Assembly (NCBI RefSeq): GCF_000023925.1
Contig: NC_013169.1
Location: 186,001-250,000 of the forward strand
Length of the DNA stretch: 64,000 nt
From: Kytococcus sedentarius DSM 20547
Lineage (GTDB): Bacteria; Actinomycetota; Actinomycetes; Actinomycetales; Dermatophilaceae
Direction of reading: 5' to 3'
The notes beneath the pieces were generated by a model. The model had not been told where the DNA came from, made no database searches, and saw nothing but the letters and a program-made list of their open reading frames with translations. How positions within the stretch are numbered: the first letter of the stretch is position 1; each line of letters opens with the position of its first letter. Below, in pieces: positions 51,075 through 60,108 of the stretch. Position numbers and translations under genes: made by a program.

Positions 51075-52294
51075 GCCGCGCGGTGTCCACAGCCCGCCTG
51101 GAGAACTGGGGTACCCCGTTGACGCCCGGCGGGCCCACGCTGCGCCAGCTCGCCTTGTCGGCCTACGCGCCGATGCTGTTGTGGTCGGTCGCGCTGGCCG
51201 GGACGCTGCCGGTGCTGCCCCTCATCGCGATGCGTTTGGGTGCGACAGCGGGGCAGGCCGCCCTCATCGTGGCCCTGCAGGGCGTGGCGGCGATGGCGGT
51301 GGGCATCCCCGCGGGCATGGCCACCGAGCGCATCGGGGAGCGCCGCGCGATGACCGGCGCGGGGGCGTTGAGCGCGTTGGCGATGCTGCTGGTGCTCACC
51401 ACCAGCTCGCTGGCCGTGCTGTCCCTGGGGGTGGTGATGCTGGGCTGCTCGACGAGCGTGTTCATGCTGGCCCGGCAGAGCTACCTGACCTCGGCCTTCC
51501 CGCGGCGGCAGCTGGCGCGGGCAATGTCGACGCTCGGGGGGATGGCCCGCATTGGCTTCTTCGTCGGTCCGATGCTGGGGGCGCTGGCCATCTGGCAGGT
51601 GGGCGTGCGCGGCCCGGTGGCGGTCTCGCTGGCCCTCCTGCTCGTGCTCACCCTCACCACCCTGTGGCTGCCCCGCCTGCCGGGCGAGGCCGCATCGAAG
51701 GCCACCCGACCACCGCCGATGCGGGGCGTCATCACCGGGCACTGGCGCACCTTCACCACGCTCGGGGTCGGGGTGGTGCTGTGTGCGGCGGCGCGGGGCT
51801 CGCGGACCGTGATCATGCCGCTGTGGGGGCACCACATCGGGGTGGACGACAGCGTGATCTCGCTGATCGTGGGACTGGCCGGGCTGCTGGAGACGCTGAC
51901 CTTCTACCCGGCCGGGGTGTTGATGGACCGGGTCTCGCGGCGGGCGAACGCCATCCCGTCCATGGCCATCCTGGGGGCCGGCATCGCGCTGGTGCCGTTG
52001 TCCGGCTCGGCGCTGACCCTGGCGCTGGCGGCGGTGGTCATCGGATTCGGCAACGGGCTGGGCTCGGGGCTGGTGATGACCCTGTCGGGAGACGTGGCGC
52101 CGGAGGTGGGGCGGACCTCCTTCCTCGCGGTGATGCGCACCCTGGCCGACGGGGGGAACGCCTCGGGCCCGTTGGTGATCTCGGGGGTGACGGTCCTCGG
52201 TGGGCTCGGGGCGGCGATCGTCGTGGCGGCGTGCTTCGGGTTCGGGGCGTCGGCGGCGTTCGCCCGGTGGGTGCCCCGGGGGCGGCCGGGCTGA
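51071..52294 (+). CDS. MFS transporter
   Basis: This 407-residue exporter-type protein has twelve predicted helices, the loop 2-3 motif GIPAGMATERIGERRAM near residue 80, and a second such motif FYPAGVLMDRVSRRANAIPS in the second half. It resembles general multidrug/sugar exporters; the substrate is unknown. The GTG at 51071 overlaps the leader ORF; an internal GTG at 51083 is an alternative. A low GC island is not evident here. Confidence 0.86.
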   Translation: MSRAVSTARLENWGTPLTPGGPTLRQLALSAYAPMLLWSVALAGTLPVLPLIAMRLGATAGQAALIVALQGVAAMAVGIPAGMATERIGERRAMTGAGALSALAMLLVLTTSSLAVLSLGVVMLGCSTSVFMLARQSYLTSAFPRRQLARAMSTLGGMARIGFFVGPMLGALAIWQVGVRGPVAVSLALLLVLTLTTLWLPRLPGEAASKATRPPPMRGVITGHWRTFTTLGVGVVLCAAARGSRTVIMPLWGHHIGVDDSVISLIVGLAGLLETLTFYPAGVLMDRVSRRANAIPSMAILGAGIALVPLSGSALTLALAAVVIGFGNGLGSGLVMTLSGDVAPEVGRTSFLAVMRTLADGGNASGPLVISGVTVLGGLGAAIVVAACFGFGASAAFARWVPRGRPG

Positions 52295-52356
52295 GGCGGG
52301 GTACTCGGTGCCGGGCTGGGAGCTCGGCGCGTGGACCGCTCACCCCCTCGTCGGGT

Positions 52357-52431
52357 GTCCGCGCCCCACGTCGGGTTCACGCGCCCCTGCGTCGTACGCG
52401 CCCCCTGCGTCGCACGCGCCCCCCGTCCCTC
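52357..52431. repeat. Imperfect 17-18 bp tandem repeats
   Basis: About three to four units built around ACGCGCCCCCTGCGTCG follow the MFS gene (for example 52379-52395 and 52396-52413). The gap 52295-52591 holds no gene; its second half (52440-52560) turns AT-rich, with TAAATA near 52523, and probably contains the promoter of the DUF222 gene. Confidence 0.6.
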
Positions 52432-53398
52432 GCCCCTCGAGTCGCGCGAAATTCTTGTGCGCCAACGTGTTGTCCGAACCTGTGGATGAGCGGACGAGGT
52501 TGTCGGTGGTCTGGTGCATCATAAATACATCAGTTCGAGGAAGGGGCGGACAAGATGATGTACGCAAGACAGGGTCGAGGCGCTCGAGGGGGTGGATGGC
52601 GTGCTGCAGGACTATGCAGGCGGCAGGGCGGCCCCCAGCGGCGCTGACGGCGCGGCCCGGGCGAGGACCGGGAGCGGCGGGTCGGGTGCCTTCGCGGTCG
52701 ACGGGGGCCTCCTCGACAACCCGAGCGCCATGGACACCGGGAGCGCCGTGGCTGACAGGGCCACCGCTGCCGCATCGAGGGCCCTGGACCGGGTGGTCGC
52801 GGCACTGGACGCGTCGCGTCGGGCAGAGGTGGATCTCCTGGACGGGATGGCGGCCCTGCACCGCGAGGTGACGTCGTACCTGGAGCGTCGGCGGGACGAG
52901 GGCGAGCCCGGGGTCTACCGCCCCGGTGACGCTGCCGCGGTCGTCGTCGATGAGTTCGTGGCGGCCACGGGCGAGTCCCAGGCGCTGGCCTACGGGGTGG
53001 TGGGTCTGGTGACCCGCGCTGCCGAGGTCGCGGAGTGTGGCCGGTCGGCGATCCTCGACGGCCGGGCCTCGCTGTCGCGGGTCCTGGAGTGGCACAGCTC
53101 GACCGCCCACCTGTCGTCGGACGACGCGGTCGCGATCGGGGAGGCGGTACTGACCCGGGGCGCCGACGGTGCGCCGCGGTCGGGGCCGTCGTTCCGGGCG
53201 GCTCTCGGTCGCAGGGTGCGCGCCGCGGATGCGGCCGATCGCACGGCGGCGGCACGTCGGGCGGAGGCGATCAATCAGCGGGGCTCGTGGACGACCTCGC
53301 GGGACGACGGGACCGGGAGCCTGACGGTGGTCGGTGAGGCCACGAGGGTGTCGGCTGCGTCGGCTCGGCTGGATGCCGCCGCGGGTCAAGTCCCGGGA

Positions 53399-54791
53399 AG
53401 TGGTGTAGCGATCCTTCGTTGATTGGTCAGGCGGTCAGGGCGGGCAGGGAACTGGTGGTGACCTCCTCGGTGTTGGTGTTGGTGTCGGGGACGAGGTTGA
53501 GGCGGCACCGGGCGAGGACGTCGAGGCCGAGATACCGTCGTCCTTCGGCCCACTCGTCGGTCTGCTCGGCCAGGACCGCGCCGACGAGACGGACGATCGC
53601 CTCGCGGGTGGGGAAGATGCCCACGGAGTCGGTGCGGCGGCGGATCTCCTTGTTCAAACGCTCGGTGGGATTGTTCGACCAGATCTGCACCCACACGTCC
53701 TTGGGGAACGCGGTGAACGCGAGGAGGTCCGCGCGGGCGGCGTCGAGGTGCTCGGCCACGGCCGGGAGCTTCTCACTGACGTAGTCCAGCAGCCGGTCGA
53801 ACTGCGCGTTCACCGCTGCTGCATCGGGCTGGTCATAGACGCTGTGCAGCATCGCCTTGACCGCCGGCCACATGCTCTTGGGCGTCACGGCCATGAGGTT
53901 CGCTGCGTAGTGGGGTGCGGCACCGCTGCCAGGCCGCGCCGGGCAGGTGCGCAGCGATCGCTTCGACCAGGCCCGCATGCGCGTCACTGGTGACCAGGCG
54001 GACCCCGGCGAGGCCGCGGGCGACGAGGTCGGCGAAGAAGCTGTTCCACGCTGCTCCCGTCTCGCTGGTCGCGACCCGCATGCCGAGCACCTCGCGGTGC
54101 CCGTCACCGTTCACGCCGATGGCCAGCAGGACGACGGCGTTGATGACCCGGCCGCCCTCGCGGACCTTCATCGTCAGGGCATCTGCGGAGACGAACGTGA
54201 AGGGGCCGGCCTCGTCCAGGGGGCGGTGGCGGAACTGTTCGACGTGCTCGTCCAGCGACTCCGCCATCCTGCTGACCTGCGACTTCGACAGGCTGTTGAT
54301 GCCGAGGGTCTTCACGAGCTTATCCATCCGGCGGGTGGAGACACCGGCGAGGTAGCAGTCGGCGACGACCGTGACCAGGGCGGACTCGGCGCGCTTGCGG
54401 CGCTCGAGCAGCCACTCGGGGAAGTAGGTGCCGGAGCGGAGCTTGGGGACGGCGACGTCGATCGTGCCGACGCGGGTGTCGAGGTCGCGGTGGCGGTAGC
54501 CGTTGCGCTGCGCAGAACGGCCAGCGCTGGGCCGGCCGTACTCCGCGCCGGCAACAGCGTCCGCGTCCGCGGAGAGCAAGGCATTGATCACGTCCTGCAG
54601 CAGGCTGCGCATCAGATCCGGGGACGCCTCGGCCAAGGCTTCACCAAGCAGGCCGGAAGGGTCGACAATGTGAGGAGCGGTCATCGTGATGACTCCGTTC
54701 GAGAGTGCTGTGAGAGGTTCACTCGAAGGATCACACGGTGGCCGCGCCCACGTCCGCGACGATCACGACGGGGCCACCGCGCTACACCACT
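53399..54791 (-). mobile_element. IS256-family insertion sequence
   Basis: The element is about 1393 bp with AGTGGTGTAGCG at 53399-53410 and its complement at 54780-54791. It contains a single frameshifted IS256-type transposase on the minus strand. The 8-bp flanks share only the last five bases (CGGGA), so the target duplication is imperfect or has changed since insertion. It splits a DUF222/HNH gene. Confidence 0.85.
53427..54684 (-). pseudogene. IS256-family transposase, frameshifted
   Basis: The mutator-type DDE transposase begins MTAPHIVDPSGLLGEALAEA. It has PKLRSGTYFPEWLLERRKRA near residue 78, VSADALTMKVREG with the first catalytic Asp near 165, and DAHAGLVEAIAAHLPGAAWQ near 230. At a run of four C (53912-53915 as G on the plus strand) one extra base shifts the frame. 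The next frame continues HYAANLMAVTPKSMWPAVKA and ends with WSNNPTERLNKEIRRRT, including the catalytic Glu. Without the extra base the two parts join as CRTHYAANL. It is thus probably inactive. Confidence 0.88.
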
Positions 54792-55652
54792 ATGCGGGAC
54801 TCAACTCCGCCGCGCGGCGGGCGAAGGCCGCGGGGGACCCCCGGACCCTCAGCCAGCTGCGTTCGGACCTCCACCTGGACCTGTTGCTCGTTGGCCAGTT
54901 GCCGGGAAGCTGTTTCGGTGGCGCCGCGGTGGCGTCTGCCCAGGGCCCGGATGGCGCGGGATCCCGTAGCGGTGGCGCGGACGGCGGGGGCTCCCGTGGT
55001 CAGTGCTCGGATGGCGAGTGCGCCGACGGCCAGGCGCCCCCGGTGTGTGCAGCGTGTGGGGTGGTCTCGAGTGACTGGTTCCCGCTGCCGCCCGTGGGTG
55101 AACCCGTGTTGCCGCCGGCCCGGGTCACGGTGGTCGTGGGCCTGGATGTTCTGCTGGACGACCCCGCGGGTGTGAACCGTGGGAGTCCGCCGACGGCGGG
55201 TGCCTCTCCGCCGGGGATGCGGGGTGCTCCGCTGGGGTGGGTGCCGGGGTTCGGGTACCTGGACCCTGAGCACGTGCGTGCGGTCGCGGTGCGGGAGGGG
55301 TCGGTGTGGCAGCGCTTGGTGGCCGACCCGGTGTCGGGTCATGCGATGGCGGTCTCGCCGCACACCTATCGCCCGACCGCATCGGTGGCCCGGTTCGTGC
55401 GGGCCCGTGACGGGATGGCTCGGGACCCGGGGTCCGGGGTCGGTGCTGCCTCCTGCGAGATCGACCACGTGGTCCCGTTCGACGAGGGCGGGCAGACCGT
55501 CGCAGAGAACCTGCAGTGCCTCTCCACGCGGGGCCACACCCGCAAGACCAAGGGGCAGTGGGACGCCTCGATGACTCCCGACGGGGTGGTGGAGTGGACC
55601 TCGCTCACGGGCCGGAGGTACACCACCCACCCGTTCGACTACCGGGAGCTCG

Positions 55653-55752
55653 GATGAGGGGCTGCCCCGGGCTCGGCGATCCCGGCAGGTCCGATGAGGG
55701 GCTGCCCCGGGCTCGGCGATCCCGGCAGGTCCGATGAGGGGTCGCCCCGGGT
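55653..55752. repeat. 40-bp tandem repeat at the end of the HNH gene
   Basis: Two perfect 40-bp copies (55653-55692, 55693-55732) and a partial third (from 55733) begin GATGAGGGGCTGCCCCGGG. The first overlaps the HNH stop codon. Each unit can fold as a hairpin (CCGGG...CCCGG), so the array may end transcription. No spacers are present, so it is not a CRISPR array. Confidence 0.85.
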
Positions 55753-55945
55753 TCGACGCTCACCGGGAGGTTGTCGGTGGCTGTCCGTAGACTGTGGGCA
55801 GGTCAAGAGAGTCACCCACGCCTTCGGACAGTGGTGGCCGGCAACCGCGTCGCTCGACACGGTGCCCTCCGGAGAAGACCTGGGCCCCGCCAACCGGTGG
55901 GGTCAAGACGGGCACTGGTGTGCCCCCGTTCCCCAGGGAGCTGAC

Positions 55946-56308
55946 ATGAGCACCTCGAACACACCCCACACCCCTGATGCGCCCGGCTCGGGCCAGCCCG
56001 GCGGCTCCGGCACGTCCGGCCAGCCCGGCGGCTCCGGCACGTCCGGCCACGGGTACGCCGAGAGCCGCACCGGCGAGGAGATCTCCCGCCTGTTGCACTA
56101 CGGCCACATCATCCCGGTGCGACGGGGCCTCACCGCGGACTACGTGGACCGCCACTTCCCGGGATGGACCTGGAACGCGCTGATGGACGTGTGGCGCACG
56201 GCCGGGATCGTCGTCCGCACGCCGGGCGGCATCCCGGACTGCGACCCACGGGTGCGCGCGGTGCACTTCACCGACGCCGAGCACGTCCACGTGGAGTGGG
56301 CGGCCTGA
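55946..56308 (+). CDS. Small protein of unknown function with Gly/Ser/Thr repeat
   Basis: The 120-residue protein starts at an ATG with AGGGAG 5 nt upstream. Residues 15-35 contain two copies of QPGGSGTSG encoded by a perfect 27-bp direct repeat (55994-56020, 56021-56047). The conserved-looking remainder (EEISRLLHYGHIIPVRRGLT, VDRHFPGWTWNALMDVWRTA) is helical and aromatic-rich, suggesting a compact domain of a family I do not recognise. It has no signal peptide. It is followed by a strong hairpin. Confidence 0.65.
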   Translation: MSTSNTPHTPDAPGSGQPGGSGTSGQPGGSGTSGHGYAESRTGEEISRLLHYGHIIPVRRGLTADYVDRHFPGWTWNALMDVWRTAGIVVRTPGGIPDCDPRVRAVHFTDAEHVHVEWAA

Positions 56309-56329
56309 TGCGGTGAGCCGGGGCCCCAC

Positions 56330-56370
56330 CCCCGGGGCGCGATGCGGTGTGCCCGCACCGCGCCCCGGGG
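56330..56370. terminator. Strong hairpin between convergent genes
   Basis: CCCCGGGGCGC (56330-56340) pairs with GCGCCCCGGGG (56360-56370), with an inner GGTG/CACC pair and a GATGC bulge. It lies between the unknown gene and the MATE gene and could stop transcription both ways. A GATGCGGTGAGC motif (56307-56318) overlaps the preceding stop codon. Confidence 0.7.
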
Positions 56371-56398
56371 TCCCGGTGCGGGCGCCCCGTGCCGGGAC

Positions 56399-57801
56399 CT
56401 ACTCCCCGGTCACCATCCACGCCGTCCCCCGGGCTCGCCACAGCAGTGTGATCGACCGCATCACCATGAACGCGGCGAACGCCCCCCAGAGCCACCACAT
56501 CGCGGTGGCCGGGTCGATGCCCGCCGGCGGCAGCTCGTGGACCGCCCACACGATCGGCAGGTAGGCCACCAGCACCGCCGTCTGCGCCCACGCCAACCAC
56601 CGGGCGTCACCGGCGCCGATCAGCACCCCGTCGAGCACGTACGCGATCCCCGCCACCGGGGTGGCCAGCCCCACCAGCACCAGGGCGGTGGACAGGGTCC
56701 GCTGGACGTCGGGGTCGTCGGTGAATAGCGGCGGCAGGACGTCCTTGCCCAGCACCATCAGCAGCCCGAGGACCACACCGCCCCACACGCCCCAGCGGGT
56801 CATGGTGCGGGTGGCCGCACGGGTGCCGGCCGTGTCCCCGGCGCCCAGTGCCTTGCCGGTCAGCGCCTGCGCAGCGATGGCGAGGGCGTCTAGCGCGAAG
56901 GCCAGGAAGCCCCACAAGGTCATCGCCACCTGGTGCGCCGCGAGCGAGACGTCCCCGAACCCGGCCGCCAGCCAGGTGGTCAGCAGGATCACCCCGCGCA
57001 GGCTCAGCGTGCGGATGAGCAGCGGCACCCCACCCAGCGCCGCGGTCAGCACTCCCGGGGCGTGAACGAGGTGGGCGCCGAGTGGATGCGGACGTGGCGC
57101 CAGACCAGGGCCAGCAGGCCCACCGCCATCCCCGACTGTGCGATGACCGTGCCCCACGCGGCCCCGGCGATGCCCCACCCCAGGCCGAAGATGAACCACG
57201 CGTTCAGCGCCGCGTTGGCGCTGAAGCCCAGCACCGCGGCCACCAACGGCGAGCGCGTGTCCTGCAGACCCCGCAGCACGCCGGTCACCGCGAGGGTTAC
57301 CAGCATCGGCGGGATGCCGAGGGCCGAGATGCGTAGGTAGGTGACCCCCTCGCTGGTGGCAGCCCCGGACGCCCCGAACAGGCCGATGATGCCGGGGGCC
57401 CACACCGCGGTGACCACGGCGGTGGCGCCGCCGAGCAGGAGGGCCAGCCACACCCCATCGATGCCGGCGGCCAGCGCCCCGCGCGTGTTGCCCGCCCCCA
57501 GGCGGCGCGAGACCACGGCCGTCGTGCCGTAGGCGAGGAAGACGAACAGCCCCACGGCCGTCATCAGGGCCGCGCTGGCCACGCCCAGGCCGGCGAGCGC
57601 TTCGGTGGAGACCCGCCCGATCATCGCGGTGTCGAGCAACAGGAACAGCGGCTCGGCGATGAGGGCGAAGAACGCGGGCACTGCCAGTGCCAGGATCTCC
57701 CGGGACTGGGCCCGGCCCGTCGGCCTCGTCGTGCGGGCCGGTCCACCCGAGGAAGCCGGGCCGCCAGAGGAGGGTGCGGCGGCGTCGGCGGGCGGAGGCA
57801 T
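56399..57801 (-). pseudogene. MATE (DinF-like) efflux protein, frameshifted in mid-gene
   Basis: From the ATG at 57801 the frame encodes the first half of a MATE exporter: REILALAVPAFFALIAEPLF, then LDTAMIGRVSTEALAGLGVA near residue 40. It stops at 57046 after TSFTPREC. The other frame then continues VLTAALGGVPLLIRTLSLRG, AAGFGDVSLAAHQVAMTLWG, and so on to 56399 as the second half. One missing base near 57050-57055 (reading REVLTAAL if restored) accounts for it. Total length would be about 467, normal for DinF-type MATE proteins. It is either a recent pseudogene or an assembly error. Confidence 0.86.
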
Positions 57802-57943
57802 TCCCCCATGATCCCACCCCCTGGCAGGACCTCGGGGCGCCGGGGCAGGGGACACGTCATCCTGGGGGCCTGTTGTCCCCGGCCACCGGGCCGACCATGA
57901 TCACCGGGGCGGGCCGACCGGCGGCCCCGGGACAGGAGTAGTC

Positions 57944-59599
57944 ATGTCAGTGCGCGAGGTTGCCAGCAAGGCGTGGTTCTCCGCGCCCGCCACCGCCGTC
58001 CGTCGCGGGACCCTGCGAGCCGGCGCTGCCGCCCTGACCCGCACCTACAGCCTCTACAAGGTGCACCCGGCGGCGTGGCGCCTCACGGCCACCAACTACC
58101 AGCCGTGGATGGGGGACTTTGCCCGCTTCCACGCCTGGATGTCCTGCCAGATGGGCTACCTGCGGGTGCCGGCCTACCAGCAGTACCTGGCCGAGCACGA
58201 CTGGGAGTTTCGCTGGTGGGACCTGGAGAACTACCCGGTGACGGACAAGGACTCCTACGTCGTGCGCTTCGACGAGGCCTCCCGCTGCCGCGACGGTGAG
58301 CTGGCCATGCTCGGCACCCTGGTGGACGAATCCTCTGGCTCCTCCGGGCGCCCGTTCAACTGGGTGCGGGGCCGCAACGAGCTGGCCGACATCCACCGCA
58401 ACCTGGCCGGGTTCACCGCGATGATGCACCGCGGCGAGCGCCTGTTCGTCCTCAACGCCTACTCGATGGGGGCGTGGGCCACCGGCACGAACACCGGCAT
58501 CGCGATGGCGAAGATCGGCATGGTGAAGAACACCGGGCCGGACCTGGACAAGATCGTCGACACCATCGAGCACTTCGGCCCGGGCTACACCTACCTGGTG
58601 GCGGCCTACCCGCCCTTCCTCAAGGACCTGCGCGACCGGCTGGACGCCGACGGCTTCGACTGGGACGCCCATACCCTGCACGGCCTGGTCGGCGGCGAGG
58701 GGATGACCGAGGGGCTGCGCGACTACTGCGAGGAGCGCTTCGCCACCGTCCGCTCGGGCTACGGCGCCTCGGACCTGACCATCGGCATCGGCGGGGAGAC
58801 CGACCTGACCGTTTGGCTGCGCCGTGCCCTGGTGGACGATCCCGAGCTCCGCGAGGCCGTGCTGGGCCCCGGCGAAGACCGCACCCCGATGATCTTCCAG
58901 TACAACCCGTTGGAGACCTTTCTCGAGGTGGACGACCGCGGCCACCTGGTGTGCACGCTGACCTCCACGGCGGTGCTCAGCCCGAAGCTGCGCTACGACA
59001 TCGGCGACGAGGCCAAGCTGCTGGACTGGCACGACCTGCGCCGCATCCTGCGCCGCCACCCGCGCTGGTCCGAGCCGGCCGGCGAGGCCTTCCAGCGGGC
59101 GCCGATGAAGCTGCCCCTCCTGCTGCTCTACGGTCGGGCGGACTCCACGGTCTCCTTCATGGGTGCCAACATCTACCCGCAGGACGTGGAGAACGGCCTG
59201 TACGAGGACTCCGAGCGGGCCGCCGCCATCGCAGCCTTCACCGTCGGTCTGGAGCCCGTGCCCGGCGACGCGGTGGCGCAGCGCCCCGTCCTGCACCTGG
59301 AGCTGCGCGAGGGGGCCGAGCTGCCCCCATCGGAGCGGGAGGCCCTCGCCGAGTCGGCTCGCACCGGCGTGGTGGCCTACCTGGCGCGCGTCAGCCGCGA
59401 CTTCGCCGAGTCGCTGGAGGAGAGCGAGCGCGCCGGGGAGATCGCCGTAGAGGTGCACGATGCGGGGACCGGCCTCTTCGCCGACACCGGCGGCCGCATC
59501 AAGCGGCGCTACCTGCGCACCGCTGCGCCTGAGCCGACCGAGCCCGCTGACCCCTCCGAGCCCACAGATTCCGCCGAGCCCACCGAGGAGATCCGATGA
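57944..59599 (+). CDS. Phenylacetate-CoA ligase-like adenylate-forming enzyme
   Basis: This 551-residue protein belongs to the PaaK/CapK branch of the adenylate-forming family. It has the phosphate loop DESSGSSGRPFNWVRG near residue 127, the aromatic acyl-AMP motif GYGASDLTIGI near 272, and the hinge region YDIGDEAKL near 348 and LLYGRADSTVSFMGANIYPQ near 393. It has about 90 extra N-terminal residues rich in aromatics (QPWMGDFARFHAWMSCQMGY) and a Pro/Glu tail. It would activate a carboxylic acid as an adenylate and load it on CoA or another acceptor. An AGGAG precedes the ATG. It heads a four-gene operon with 4-bp or longer overlaps. Confidence 0.85.
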   Translation: MSVREVASKAWFSAPATAVRRGTLRAGAAALTRTYSLYKVHPAAWRLTATNYQPWMGDFARFHAWMSCQMGYLRVPAYQQYLAEHDWEFRWWDLENYPVTDKDSYVVRFDEASRCRDGELAMLGTLVDESSGSSGRPFNWVRGRNELADIHRNLAGFTAMMHRGERLFVLNAYSMGAWATGTNTGIAMAKIGMVKNTGPDLDKIVDTIEHFGPGYTYLVAAYPPFLKDLRDRLDADGFDWDAHTLHGLVGGEGMTEGLRDYCEERFATVRSGYGASDLTIGIGGETDLTVWLRRALVDDPELREAVLGPGEDRTPMIFQYNPLETFLEVDDRGHLVCTLTSTAVLSPKLRYDIGDEAKLLDWHDLRRILRRHPRWSEPAGEAFQRAPMKLPLLLLYGRADSTVSFMGANIYPQDVENGLYEDSERAAAIAAFTVGLEPVPGDAVAQRPVLHLELREGAELPPSEREALAESARTGVVAYLARVSRDFAESLEESERAGEIAVEVHDAGTGLFADTGGRIKRRYLRTAAPEPTEPADPSEPTDSAEPTEEIR

Positions 59600-60108
59600 G
59601 GACCACCGACTTCAGCGCCGCGCCCACCAAGGCGCAAGCCTCCGCCATGTTCATCGGCGCCACCCGCTACAACGGGCCGTTGGCCTGGGCGCGCCTGACC
59701 CCGAAGTGGCTCGCGATGGTGCGGGACATGAAGCGCATGCCGGGCTACTGCGGCCACCAGGTCTTCTGGGAGGCGCCGTGGACATTGGGCACCATCGGCT
59801 GGTTCGCCACCCGCGACGACATGATGCGCTTCGCCCGCACCGGCACCCACCGGGAGATGATGCAGTGGGCCACCGACGGCACGCGCAACGCCACGGGTGG
59901 ATGGATCCGCCTCTACACGGTCGACCCGCACGGGTACTCCAACGGTGTGTGGCGCGCGGAGGACGGGCTGATGGACCACATCGAGCACTTCACCCCGGTG
60001 GCATCCGAGACCGAAGGGCCCACCGTGCGGCGCCAGCCGCGCGACGACGAGGCCGTGCGGCGTCAGCCGCGCACCGCCATCGAGCCGGGAGGTGCCGGTG
60101 AGCGCTGA
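59596..60108 (+). CDS. Small monooxygenase-like protein of a ligase operon
   Basis: The 170-residue product contains AMFIGATRYNGPLAWARLTP, then HQVFWEAPWTLGTIGWFATR and DDMMRFARTGTHREMMQWAT, a pattern recalling dimeric alpha/beta-barrel proteins such as spheroidene monooxygenase-like or DUF4188 families. Fold assignment is uncertain. The tail has two copies of VRRQPR. Its ATG overlaps the ligase stop by 4 bp and its own end overlaps the GNAT gene by about 11 bp, so its role is tied to theirs. Confidence 0.65.
   Translation: MRTTDFSAAPTKAQASAMFIGATRYNGPLAWARLTPKWLAMVRDMKRMPGYCGHQVFWEAPWTLGTIGWFATRDDMMRFARTGTHREMMQWATDGTRNATGGWIRLYTVDPHGYSNGVWRAEDGLMDHIEHFTPVASETEGPTVRRQPRDDEAVRRQPRTAIEPGGAGER

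Larger units (their letters stand above)
52592..55657 (+). pseudogene. DUF222/HNH endonuclease gene split by IS256-family element
   Basis: The 5' part (52592-53398) has a DUF222-like N-terminus with RALDRVVAALDASRRAEVDL and reaches SAARLDAAAGQVPG. The 3' part (54792-55657) resumes in the same frame with AGLNSAARRAKAAGDPRTLS and ends in an HNH nuclease: CEIDHVVPFDEGGQTVAENL, then CLSTRGHTRKTKG. Removing 53399-54791 plus 8 bp (1401 bp in all, divisible by 3) restores one frame of about 555 residues. It is the second DUF222/HNH gene in the window, related in architecture to that at 11181-12755. A GTG start with GAGGGG just upstream is likely. Confidence 0.85.

Noticed and set aside
47699-51835. 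1378-codon minus-strand frame opposite the dehydrogenase operon
   Set aside because: It mirrors E1alpha, E1beta and E2 and has low-complexity His/Gly/Val/Asp text; there are no domains.
53391-54799. A clean 8-bp target duplication for the IS256 element
   Set aside because: TCCCGGGA and ATGCGGGA agree only in the last five bases, so a true duplication cannot be claimed.
55653-55752. CRISPR-like array
   Set aside because: The 40-bp units are directly adjacent with no spacers, and no cas genes are present.
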